From positions 1,513,392-1,577,391 of the forward strand of contig JAINUG010000085.1 in NCBI GenBank assembly GCA_029706075.1: a stretch of 64,000 nucleotides of DNA, written 5' to 3'. This DNA comes from Aldrovandia affinis. Lineage: Eukaryota; Chordata; Actinopteri; Notacanthiformes; Halosauridae. A program made the position numbers and the translations under genes. This document shows, piece after piece, positions 14,101 to 27,300 of the stretch. Below the pieces are notes generated by a model, which saw only the letters and a list, made by a program, of their open reading frames with translations, did not search any database and was not told the origin of the DNA. Each line of letters starts with the position of its first letter. Positions within the stretch are counted from its first letter, which is position 1.

Positions 14101-15240
14101 GTTGGAGGGGGGCGAGAGGGAACGCTGGCCAGGGGGGGACCTCCTGGGCCACCTCAGTTCAAGGCGAAAGAGAGGCTCCCCTCGCCCGGCGCGACGAGTG
14201 AGGGGAGCGGGGAAATGGAGCGAGGCCAGCGCGGGGCGGCCTTTGATCTGCGGTCGCGGAGGTACATCCGGGCTCCCTCGGCCCCCCGAGCTCCGGGCCC
14301 CTCCTTTTTGGCGTTTGATTGACGGGTGCGTGGTGGGCGACCCGAGAGGCCGCGTTGAACCTTTTTAATAAGAGCGAGGGAACGGTTTCCCTCCTAATTT
14401 GGGCGGCGGGCCATGGCCACGCTCGCTGAAAGTGGCCGAGGATCACAGGGGCTGCGGAGATCGGCGCAGGAACGCCGGAACGCCAGAACTCAGATGGCCC
14501 TCGGCTTCTTCTTCTTATTTGGCGGTGGAGCCGGGATTTCACAGGCGATCGCCTCTCCTTCGGCGCTGTGCAAACTCAAGCTGAGTTACCCGTGGCAGGG
14601 CGCACTCTCTCACTGATCCCAGTACAGCCTGCACTGAACAGTCCCGCAGCCTGACAGCGCGATGATCGGTATCAGCACCGACAGCGCAGAGAGCCATCCC
14701 TCAAAGCCTCCTCCTCCAGCTCCCTGAAGTCAGTCGGCCACAAGCGCACGACTCCCTGCCCCTCAGACACTGAGCAGAGCTTCCCCTCTGTGCGATTACA
14801 GAGCCCCGGCAGCGCTATGTCTTACTGTACCTGCCTTAGCGCCGCTCGCGTGAAGCAGCGGTGCGATCTGTTACTGTAAATGGTTTAGCTCTGCTCGCGT
14901 GAAGCAGCATGTCGGGGCGAAGGGGAAAAGAGGCCAGCGGGGCCGATAGCGGGTCGCCCCCCCTGCCCCACCCGCCCCTCCAGAGATCATTACTGTGAGC
15001 TGCGGTGGTTCCCCCGGCGGGTCCAGGGGTTAAGCAGTTACAGGCTCTCTCCTGTGACCCGTGGCCGAGAGGCTTAGTGCTCCGCGCGTAGATTAGAGCG
15101 GTGCCACCGTGCGTGGCCCCTCTCCTGACACTGCGGGGGCCCTCCCTTCTGCTTATGGCCCAGGCCCTGCAGGTCTGCTGGGATCTCATATACAGCGTCT
15201 GCACGCGTGTAGGCATGTGTGTGTGTGTGTGTATCTGTGT

Positions 15241-15338
<98 letters not shown>

Positions 15339-18300
15339 ATCTGTGTGTGTTTATCTGTGTGTGTGTATGTGTGTGTGTGTGAGCTTATGCAACTATTTTT
15401 CATTAGTTTCATAAATCACAGAATAATGTAAAAATTCTTCATCATTTTATTGGTGGGGAAACAATTAATGTTTCCATTTTGCATATTTTAAATGAGTCTT
15501 TATGGGTAGGCTTTTCATATAGGGACTACATAAGCTCTGAGGGCTTTGTGTAGTGTTCGTAGATCACAACTCTCTTTTTTCTTCCCTTCCCTGTGCCTTA
15601 ATTGTACAGGCAAACAATCTACAGTTCCAATTCATGCTGAGAAATTAAAAATAACTTTCTTCCCTCTGGTCTCTCTCTCTCTGACAAAAGTGAAAAAGAG
15701 AACACAGCTCAGTGACAGGACTGACTCCTCCGTGCTGCGGTCAAGAATGTTTTAAAAACCAGTTGTATGTTTGCTTGGAAACTATACGGCAAATGAAACA
15801 GCATGACTACAATCATTTACCCTCCGTTCGCTTTGCAGCAAAAGACATTGTAAGCACGGTCTCCAAATGCAAGCAGTATTTAATTAAGACAGCATGCCTG
15901 CTTAAAATAATCCTCCTTTATAAGAGAATGCCTCTAATATACGGGTTTACTATTCCAGCTGTTTTGACTGTGGACAACTCTGTGGTGGACTTGGAGACGA
16001 TCGAGGCTCTATATGAAAATGTGAGTATTGTGGAATACACTGTAAAGTAATCCGATAGCATGAGAGAAACCGGAGGACCCATGCTCCCTTTTAAGTGTTT
16101 TTCACAGTGAATTTTTAATACCATGCCAGCATTTAATAACATCAATGTGCACGATGCCTACGGCTCATGTGGAATGAAGTCATTTTTGCATTTGTTTCCC
16201 CTTTCGACCGTTATTGTTGTATTGTTGATATTGTTGTTTTTACAGCGTTGTCCTCCTCTCAGTCTTGGAAGATTTCCTTTATCGCGTTTAGTTTCATCTG
16301 CTCCCGGTGATGGATTTTTTTTGGTGAAGTTTCTCTCTTGCGATTTCAATCACAGAGGGCCCAAAGCGACGAGCTGGAGAGAATTAAGAAACATTACGAA
16401 AACTCCAAGGAGGATGAAGTCAAGCTGCTCGACAAACCTGAACAGTAAGAAGCGTCCTACAGGGTCTGAAACGTACAGACCTTTATACACAGGGGGCACG
16501 GGTGGGGGGCCAGTCAGTCCAAAAGACAGGAAGAGACGCTGCAAACTTCATTTTAGCCACGTGTGTAAAAACATGGCTAAAAACCACCCAACGTGGCACA
16601 CAACCTTGCAAAATAAGTATCTGCCAATCTATATTCACATGCATATCATGTGTCCAGAACACAGGGGAATTAGAGGGATGCTGCAACCCCCGGAGTTCTA
16701 TCCAGAGAGGAGATGCTCCTCGTGCACAGATGTACTTGTCTCTGAAAGCCAAAAAGTCATTGTGTGATATTGTTTATAATCAGCGCTCAATGAGTGTTCC
16801 TTCGCCTTTCCAGTAAAGAATAAACCAAACACCTCTGCAGCAGCGCTGACGTTCGTTCCCCCGTCTGTTTCACCATCCTGGAATACTTTCCTTGTTTCGC
16901 CTCCGGTTCTCTCCTCCCTGCAGCCAGTAGCGACTTTTCACGAGCGATGAAGTCCACAATAGGCCACGCCGCTACGCTAAAACTGCCCCCTGCCCCCGGT
17001 TTGTACAGAGGCCACGTTCCTTTTGACTGATTACTGCTGGCTCTTTGGGATAGATCCGGGCCGGGTCAGAAATTTCGCCTGCAAATTAATTGTCAGGGCG
17101 GAGCTGCCATGTTTGAGTTAGCCGTCACAGGGGAGATGAGTCATATCCCCTTAGTGTCTGAATGCATCAGCCGGCTAATCAGCAAGGATATTTCTCCTCT
17201 TCCCAAACATGTTTGTGTTTATGCGAGGATCGCTGGATCGGTAGGGCTCTACCTTTGATCAGTCACGGACTCGGCCGTGCTCAGCCCGCTCCCCAGACAT
17301 TGCGTTTATCCTTTCGAAATAACGGGGGAAGGCTGTCTCACGCAAATTGCACTTTCCCTTACTTTCAAACATTGATATCGTGTGAATCACCCGACTGTTT
17401 CGGCACGGCCCGGGTTGAAACAACACCCCTGAAATGAGCAATGCCGTTGTGTCGCCTTGTGCTTAACGCTCCTGGATTTGTTCCCCACAGGTTCCTTTAC
17501 GAGCTCTCTCAGATTCCTGACTTCTCCGGCCGGGCCCACTGCATCATATTCCAGTCGGTCTTCTTCGAAGGGATATCTTCTGTCCGCCGCAAAGTGGAGA
17601 TCATTTCTCGCGTGTGCAAGGTTAGGCCTGGGCCGTGACCCCGCACTTTTTATTGCTCCGTTCATCAGCACTTTATCAGTAGCCGGGATTATCCCACTCC
17701 ATAAACGCTGTGCATGCGTCATGCAGGACTCTGACTTACATCACTGTGATCTGGATCGTTGAGCATGGGGTGGGATAGAGGCAAGCAGAGAGGAATCGTT
17801 CCCCTCTCTCCATTCTCAAAATAGCAAACTGGTGACTTCAGCCTTTTTTCCTTTTAAACAATGCATTTCTCAAAGTCATATGTTTAGGGGATAAAAAAAA
17901 TGTGAGCTGAGACAGAGAGGTTGCTTCACCTTCTGATGTAGAACAGGGCCATCTGGGATTTGTGGTTGGGGCTCTGGACTCATAGAGAAAGAGATGGTGT
18001 TCAGCCCAGCCTAAGCGCTGGTTTCAAGTCGGGAGCCCAAACCTGTCTCTTGTATAGCAGTTCAGTGGTATTAGTGATGTCCTTTAGTTTGTGCATGACG
18101 TTGTTGGCTGTTGGCTGTTCTAGGATCTACTGGATTGTGACAGTGTGAGGGAGGTGATGGGGCTGGTTCTGGCTTTCGGGAACTACATGAACGGCGGGAA
18201 CAGGACCAGGGGGCAGGCCGACGGCTTCGGCCTGGAGATCCTGCCCAAGCTGAAGGACGTCAAGAGCAGGGTACACTTCCACAGAATTAATGTGTTCTCT

Positions 18301-21300
18301 ATCTAAGATAAGTAGGAGGAGTAGGTATAGGTAGCTGCCAAAATAAAAGAAAACTTGAGTAAATGAAGGGTTCTGGTGGCTCCGTTATGGCGTGGGTGTA
18401 TTTTCCTGGAATAGTTTAGGTCCACCCCACCCTTTAGAGGGCAAGGTAAATGCCAATAAATACAAAGCCATTCTGAGTGATCACCTTCAATCTATGGTGA
18501 AGCATTTCTATCCTGATGAGACTGGTGGTTTTATCAGCATGAAGATGATGTAAACGATATGCCATGGCTGTCTCAGTCACCAGATCTTAACCCAAATGAA
18601 CACTTATGGAAGATTCTGGAGCACCTGAGACAGCACTTTCCACCACCAGAAACAAAACACCAAATTATGGAATTTCTTGTGGAAGAATTGTGTTGCATCC
18701 CTCCAATAGAGTTCCAGACGCTTGTAGAATATACACCAAGGTGCATTGAAGCTGTTCTGGTGGCTCGTGGTGGTCCAATGCCCTATTAAGATACTTTATG
18801 TTTATATTTCCTTTATTTTGGTGGTTACCTGTGTATCTGCAGCAATGTGGAATTTCATATTTGAAAAGGAATGGGACTGTGCATCCCCTGTAGCTGTCTG
18901 CGTAGGCTAATCGTTTTTTTTTGTCTCCCAGGACAATCGCATGAGTTTGGTGGATTATGTGGTCTCATACTACCTACGCAACTTCGACAAGGTAGAGTAC
19001 CGCCACACTGAATGAGTGAACAAGTCATGCTGTCGGCGATAAAGCCATGTGCTGGCGGAGTATGCGCATAAAACTTTATTGTGATGCTAAACTTGACGGA
19101 CACACAGATGCCATTGTTTAGCAATCCATAAAACTACTGATAATCTGGGACATATGAATATGAGTCATGTGTTATGTATTTTAGACAACTGGTCATTTGA
19201 AGTGCACATGAACACTGCATGATGGCGACTGAAAATAAAGAAAACAAACCGTTTTGTCGCATGCTCCGAAACTAATGGTGAGCTTTTTGCCACTGTGTTA
19301 TGAAGCTCCACTTCTTTGCTGACTACTGAGCAGTCTGTATCATGAGCTGGGAATCGATACCAGTGTTACGTCATGTATTGTCAACTGTGTCATTTCTGTG
19401 TTCAGATTCATTGGGTAGAATACCAAGGTCACTGTTGGTACCATCATGTCAGTCTTCCTTCTGCTTACAACGAGGCCAGGGAGTTTTTTAATGAATCGAA
19501 CATGAATAAGTGGATTGCAGATAAAGATTTGAACGTCTAGAGCCCAGGCATGTTTATACATCCTAGACACCATTATATATCCCATACGCCACTCTGTATT
19601 TCACTCTGATCTGCCCCTGTTTATTCTCAGCACGCAGGGACGGACAAGAGCGTATTCCCTCTGCCTGAGCCTCAGGACTTCTTCCTGGGGGCACAAGTGA
19701 AGTTCGAAGACCTTGAGAAAGACATCAGGAAGCTGAAGAGGGAACTGACAAGTAATGAACTTTTTATTATTGCAATGAAATGATGTAGAATTAGGAGCTT
19801 CATCTTTAACTGGAAATCGTATGTGTAGTACACTGACCCTGGAGTACCCAGAGATAAAAGGGTGACCACCTGGAATGTCTATATTATATTTTCATCTTGT
19901 CACGCTGTAACAGGCAAGTTATTACTCCCACACCACCTGTTGAAGAACTCATGTCTTAGGAGAGCATCTTTTGTTATAGTAGTGTTTCCGTTTTCGTAAG
20001 AACAAAGCCATTTCTGTTCCGTAAGTTGACAGTAGTATGTCCGTGGGAGGTGCGAACCTGAAATTTGACCTTGGAAATAAGCGAGTAACATTTTCAACAT
20101 GGCAACTTGTCAGATGTTGGCCTTTCTGGTTGAGGGAGAGTATTTGAGAGCCACCTGGTCCACTGACTCGGACCAAAAGCTCCGTCCAGAGGTGAAAGGC
20201 GTCGGGTTCGGGCCTGCCACACAAACCCTCCAGCCCCTATGCCTGTGATTATTTAAATCAACCAATAACACGCCATGTGAAAGCAATTAGATACACTGGC
20301 CATTTTCCCCTCACTTTGCAGGTTTCTGTTAAACCCTGATCCTCTCTGACCTGCGGGAAAAATACAAAGAGTCTACAAAAGAGTCCCAGGCCCACTTCGA
20401 GCTGTCAGTCATTTATTAGCCTAAAACGGAGACCTGAAGACAATAAATGTAACATAAGGGCCTTCGCATTTGATCTCTGAAGCGAAAGTTTAAAAGTCTC
20501 GTCAGAATGTCCTCAGGGCGTTGACACGGCACTGTTAAAAAATGATTCTTAGTGTTTTGCTGAACGCGTCCACCTTGAGGTTTGGCTCTCAATGTTATAC
20601 TGGCTGTCGGCTGGTGAAAGCAAGTAGTCGTCTTTTTTGTTTTTCCTAATCGCCATTAAAGTGCTTTTTTTTGCGAAGTAAATCATTTCTATTGCGTGGC
20701 GCGATTTTCATTTGAATAGGTCTACATACCTACACAGCCTCTCAGCTCCTCAGCAGGTATCTGTCTGCTAATGCGAGAGAGCTGGCCCCACTGCATCGCA
20801 CGTGGGAAACGCGACGGCTCTTTTTCCTCCCGCTTTGACCCTTAGAGAAGGGTCACTTAAGGAGTGTGTGGCGGGGATGCCCTCCAGACCTAGGATGAGA
20901 GAGCACTGGCCCCCTACCCCCAGCCCCCCCAAAAAACAGTTTCACCTCCCCGCCTCCTGTCCCCATCTCCGGGGTCCGGTCCGTCCCAACACAGAAGCTC
21001 TGGGTCGCCGGTGATTTATCCCCGCCAGCGTCTGTGGGGTGGGGGCTAGCACAGGGAGGGAGGGAGGGAGGGAGGAGGGGCCAGTTGTTGTTTGTGCAGT
21101 GCGGTCACACGGGAGCACGCTGGCCTCTGGCTCACAGGCCGGCCCCCGCTGCCCTCTCCACTGCTCCTCCGCGCAGAAACACGATCTCTGTTTGATCTGC
21201 CTTCCCGCCGGGGGGCTGCTCCTCGCCCCGACGCCACGGGAACGCCGCTTTCCTCCAATCATCCGTCAGTGCGGCCGGGCCTGACTTATCTCCCTCGCTC

Positions 21301-24300
21301 CGCTCGTTCCGACCGCATCCTCAAATCATTTTCAGCTGAGCATGTTGGGGTCATCCCGGCCGATACTGTACCTACAGCTCAGAGAACACTGCCAGGGCGA
21401 TGTGAAGATGTATTTACAACGTTGTAGTAATGCTGTGGGAATGGTATGTGTTAGCTGCGGCCGCATGGTTCTTTTTGCGTGATACAACAGCGGTTACACA
21501 CCTGGCTAATATTATTAAGCCCTGTGTTCATTCTCAGGTTAGTTGTCTCACATTAGAAGACAGGAAAGGGGAGCTTCTCTCCCGCAAGAGTGAAGAAGCA
21601 GAAGCAGACGTTTCCCTCAAACAGTGTAAAAGTGTCATGAAAGCGGTTGATTGAATGTTGAGGTTCTGCGCTGTAAAAGGGAAGATCTCTTTAACTGCAG
21701 CGTAATGGTGAATATTGCGGGTGGGGGGGGTTGCCCTCACTGCCGTGCGTTTGCCTCGCTGGTAATTAGGACCGCTAATTGCACGTTACGTTCTTCGACA
21801 CTGACAGAACGACAGCGTTATGCTGGTGTCTAACGTTCCGCACTGGGCAGGTAATCCTCCTCTTTTTCCATGAAGTCGACGGTGTTACCCACAGATCCCA
21901 GAGTTGAATGTGTCCCTGGGAATTGGTGGAGGCTACATTCCGGGGACAGAATGTGGCTACGGAGGAGCTCTTTTATCCCTCCTTGAGGGAAACCGCACGT
22001 AAACATCACTTTAACTGCGGAGTAATTGAGGCAGACAGTGAGGCAAGACGCTCTGGGATGAAGAAGTATCAAATAAAAGTGACCAGTCAGAGCTCATTTG
22101 CTGCCGAGGGGAGTTTAATGTTTCACAGAAGGCTTGTACGGGGTTAGGCCTTCATCACCACAGCAAATCAGACAGTGTCTTTATTTTAAATGCCCCTTAA
22201 TGTCAAACTGAGGTAAGGCCTTTACTCTGAAAGGCGTTTTACTGTGGAAGCCCTGGCTCAAAGACCCATGTGTGGAGTCTTTTACACGGGGCTCCCCAGC
22301 CTCTGATCCGCAGCGCATGGTCCTCTGTCACGGTGCACGGGGTAGCCTGCCCCTCTCTGTGGAAAAGTACCGCCAGAGATTAGTAAACAGCGTCGCGTGT
22401 TCCCGTTTTATTGTGAATATTCACTGGTCGGCTGTAACTGTGTCTTTGGAGTCATCCGCTAATTGTGTACCTTAGAATTGACTTGCAGTATTATTGATAA
22501 TAGCAATTTAAGTGCAGTGCCATTTGTGTCAATATGCACTCAACAGTACATAATGCAATCAAAGCAATAATGCAAATATTAGTGTCCTATATGGCAATTT
22601 CATATGGAGTTCAGTCTTAATTAAAATGTTCCCACATAAATATCATTGTACAAATGCATGAAAATGAGAGAATTAGAGACATAATTAATCAAATCGTTAA
22701 ATAATATATAATAATAAATAGAAATAATAAAAAATAAATAGTAAATCTTCACATTAAAAAGAAAATCCTAATGGTCATGCAAACTATATTTCGGGCATTG
22801 GATTAAATGTGCCTCATTTCAGGCATTGTGATGAAATCTTTGCCGAAGGAAAAAGAGTCCAAACATGCATTGTCAAAAAATGCTTTACCTGTATTTATTA
22901 TATGGCAACAATTTACAGCCATGTTGCTATCCTCTTATTATTATACTAACTGTTCAAGCAAAATGAAACAGCTTAACATGCACTGGATTTGTTTTTCATT
23001 ATTCAAAAAAGTTGCATTTTGTGATATAGTATTACTGTGATCCCCAAAAATGATCATTTTAACTGAATTTAATGAACAATTCACAAAATAAATAAATGCC
23101 CAATAGAGGTAATGGTATCATTGGACAATTAACTTGAATACAGGCAATGGTTTTTCGTGTCATCCAAAGCACAAAAAATATAGCTGTATATATCCGCTCT
23201 CAAAATAATGGCAATATCAGGATTTAGAAGTGCACAGTGTATACATAGATGTGCATGTGATGCCTTGAAGTGTCTGTGTGTGTATGTGGGGGGTAGGGGC
23301 GTTTCTCTGTTGACTAGGAGGAGAGGGAGATACAATCTCATGGGTGCTGTAATAGCACTGCGCTGGGTGTTTCCCACACCACTCAGCAACTCTAATTCAC
23401 TCAGAGAGGCAGCAGAGCACAAACAGACCCACTGCTCGGCCACGCTCCCAGACACTGACACCCCTGTACGCCCCCACTGTCTCTACTACACACCACACTG
23501 ATCCCTGTACCACACACTGACTACTGCACACCCCCACTGTCTCTGACTACTGCACACACACACTGATCCCACACTGATCCCCCTGACTCTACTACACACA
23601 CTGATCCCTGACACACCCTGCACACTACACACACACTGATCCCTGTACCACACACTGACTCTACTACACACACACTGATCCCTGTACCACACACTGACTC
23701 TACTGCACACCACACACTGACACCTTGCACTCTGCAGTATAACATTCATTAGGTTAGCACTAGTTGTCTTTGGTACAGATGGTTTTCATGTCCGTTCTCA
23801 GAAGGACAGTCAACGGTTGGTTAATATTATTCCAATTTTTCACTGTACCTATTCACATTTACATTTTACATTTCAACAGACAATGTACTTTTCAAATGTA
23901 CTGTAATTCTAGGGGAAAAAAAGATAAAAGGTTCCTCGTGTGTATTATGATTGCTACATCGACCAAGACTCCTGCAAAGAAGCATTCTTTATTTCGCATA
24001 ACTTCTACTCCCACTGTATTTATCCTATTATTTTATAGCCTGTTGAAGTCTATTCTCAGTGGTATGCACCCTGAGTCCCAATGAGCAGGTAGCATAGTGT
24101 TCAATGTGTGTGGAATGATGGGAACAGATTTATTAGGATAAATTACAATCCCAAGGCGACGTGACAGCCTTCCCCTTATACATGCGCTCCCTGTCTGGCC
24201 TCAGACTGTGGAATAGCTGGAATTTATACTGGGGTGGGGGGATTGCAAGCCTGGCAGCCCACTGAGGTTGTATATAATTGTGGATTATCTTTAGAATTCC

Positions 24301-27300
24301 GCTGCTTTGCTGGGATGATCCACAACACAGTATAAATAACGCAGACCTGCCAGGCCAAACTGAAGAGCCTGACCTCTGTGGAAAGGCTCAGACTGAAAGA
24401 GACATGTAAAACATTACCACACTGGAAAGAAACCCTTGAAACAGTGCTTGCGTGTGCATGCCCTAGGTCGTGTTTGTATAGAAGCATGTTTGTTTTCTTG
24501 CACACAATGAGTTTTTACTTGTTCTTGTACCGTTTCCTGATTCTGTTTCTGGAGTGGCTAAAAAACATAAAAAATAAAAAAACTGGGGCCTCGGATAGCC
24601 TTGGATAGTGTAGCGGTCTAACGCACCCGCATTGACTCACGATTTGAGAGTGTGAGCTACCTATTGCGGTCGTGGTTCAAACCCCCGACTGCACCAGTCC
24701 AACTCTGGCCGGGAGGCCCGATCGGGGGTGGCATTTGACTGTCCGCCCCAGGGGGTGGGGGTAGGGAAAGTCGGCACGAGCTCACTCTTGTATCTCATTC
24801 TTGTAATTGTATCACGGATTACGGGCAGCAAGTTTGTTATAATAAAATCCAAATATACTTTTTACAAAGTGAAATTTCAAAAGCTGGCAGAGGCCTTTTG
24901 AAACCCCAATATCATATTTTGAGCAAAATGTAAATCCATTTACCAACGTTATAATCATTCCAAATATTTTTTATGTCTGCAAGTGCAAAAGCATATGTGC
25001 CATTGCTATACAGTGAAATGGAAATTGTGGATTTTTTTAAATTCACTGTTTTACTTGCAATCTATTTGATTAATATTATATAATAATAATAATTATATAA
25101 AAGAGATAAGGAAGGCACAGTTACCTTTTGAAGTGGTGAATGTAAACAGGATTATATTTACTGGAATGTGCGGTGCAACTTCCTCCATAAAAACTATAGG
25201 TGACAGTTTTGCACTAAAACCCCATCCCCAGCCTAAAACACCATCACAATGCTTTCGCCTCATAGATAACACTTAAGTATAATGTGGCACTGTCGCTATG
25301 ACAATTCATCCTGGCAAACGATCCCTTTCTGCGGTGAAAGGATTGACTGGCCAAGCTCGACTTTACCTCCCTCTTCCTCTTTTTTTCTTTCCCCCAATAT
25401 ACGTTCTCATGATGCAATCCTTGAACATGGCAGTCTGCCCAACGTGCAGGTCCCCAAGGACAATGGGAGGAGCTTTCTCTCTTGCTCTCGCTCTCGCTCT
25501 CTCGGTGGAGACTCTCTGGAGTCTCCCCCTAATGCACCCCTGGCGCCTTTAAGATACGATTATGATCCTGCCCATCAGATTTTTGTGTCTTTTTACTCTT
25601 TGTCCATCCTGACGCAGGTAAAGCTGGCTGGTTCCAGCAGCCGTACCTGCGCTCTTATGTAATCCGAGGGAAGTAGTCCGTCTCACTTGTGCAGAAGTCC
25701 TATCTCTGTCTGCCCACTGATGAGTTACATGACTCCATGATATATTGTATCAACGTTTTATCAACACTGTGTCAACGCTGCATCAACGGATCTTCACCGC
25801 AGCCCAAGATGCGTGCCAGAGATAAACTGGAGACAATAACATATTTTACCTGTGAACACACCGTTTGTATTGTGCAGCGGAATGACCGTGGAATCTTGCC
25901 CATCTCAGCCTTGTCTCAACCTTTGAATCTGCTTCATGCTTCGGTTGAGTAATCCCTATCTCTGTGTGTGCCCTTACATCAGTGAACTCTTTTTGTTGTT
26001 TTTGTTGTTGTGGTTGGGCTTTTCAACATAACCACATGGTTCATTTTCCTCTAAAGTGCTATCTGACCTATTGTTGTCATGTGATCCTCTACACAGGATT
26101 GGGTGGATGCCCTCTTTCATTTCATTTCTACAAGAACGAAGGTTCAAACTTACATTTGCTATAAATTGTATTCAAGGTTTACAAGTTCCAAAAAAATTTC
26201 TTCCTAAGAGTACACATTTTTAGCAGAAGCTCATACAAAGCTGTCCAGAAGAAAAGTTGTTTGTAGAATAAACAAAGTGAACAAGTGTGCCATGTGACAT
26301 CTGAAGGATAACACAAACAATTCTTAAGTTTCTCACTTTCACCATTCTTTTCCGATTAGGACAGCGAGACCGTATCCTATTCACTCGCAGGTTAAAAGTG
26401 ACAGCGTTGCCTCTTTGTCCCCTGCTTTCGATAAAGCATGCGATGGGCTCCTCTCTTCGTAAAGGGCGAACCGAAGTTAAGACGCAGCGCTCTGCTCCCT
26501 CCTCCACAGTTTACACAAATCCTGAATGAAAACAGTATTCTTTGTAATCTTATCTGGGGGCCGATGCTGATCGGCCGCGGTCGTGGAGCTCCGGCTCCCA
26601 TCAGGGTGTATTATGACTGCGGCGGGAGACAGGTCCCCTGTGATCTTCTGATTGGACAGGAAGCCGGAGGGAACAAACGGCGCAGACAAAAGCGCCGGGC
26701 GGCGGCGCGGGCGTAGCGCAGATATCTCCTGCCAGCATCAGAGCATCACCCCAAACAGCCGATAGCCCGGGGGGGAACGCCAAGAGAGCCTCCGACTCAG
26801 GTGGAGGGGCGTCTATGTTTTTCGGGGGGTTATCTTTGGAGACGATGGAGGAGGGGATAAAGAAAGAGGAAAGGAGAAACGTGCGGCGCTGTTAGCGTTC
26901 CGTTCTGGGCTCTCCCTCCGTTTGCTATCCGCGTTCAGACCGTGGATAATTCTGTATTCGATTTCAAAGTCTCTGAACGCTGTTGGGCCGGCACCAAAAA
27001 AATGACTCGAAAAGGTTGGAACCTGCTGTGTTCAGCACACTACAGGGCTTGCAATGGAGTAAAGTCGTTTTCATTGGCAGGAGAGACCTTGGGAACTGCG
27101 GGTCTTGTGTGCTCTCTGGTCTTGATCAGGGGGAAGCTTTCCCTCAGACCGCGTACCCACCGGTAAGTTGATACAGATCTGCGGGCAGAGAGGGCCCGAT
27201 TAACTCTAGCCGGCCAATTAGAGAACAGCATGGATTTATTTGCCGTAATGGGATTAGCCCGACTGTGGGGAGGCTGGATAGAGCGGGAGTGGGGCCTGTA

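Larger units (their letters stand above)
12745..15958 (+). other. fmn1: fmn1 intron, 3.2 kb, with CpG-rich block
   Basis: Contains a C run (about 12806-12815), the start of a dispersed fish repeat (13345-13400), a CpG-rich block (about 13540-14620) preceded by a TATA box, and a 165-bp GT repeat (15216-15380). Confidence 0.75.

Noticed and set aside
15074-15431. Long Cys/Val and Thr/His frames
   Set aside because: Translations of a GT/CA microsatellite.
16123-16767. 214-codon + strand frame
   Set aside because: It overlaps the true fmn1 exon 16356-16444 in a different frame and reads through intron; no recognisable protein.
23459-23745. CRISPR-like array
   Set aside because: Units are contiguous, imperfect and without unique spacers, in a vertebrate genome.
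23486-23749. Antisense frames with repeated [12 protein letters not shown] words
   Set aside because: Minisatellite translation, not a gene.
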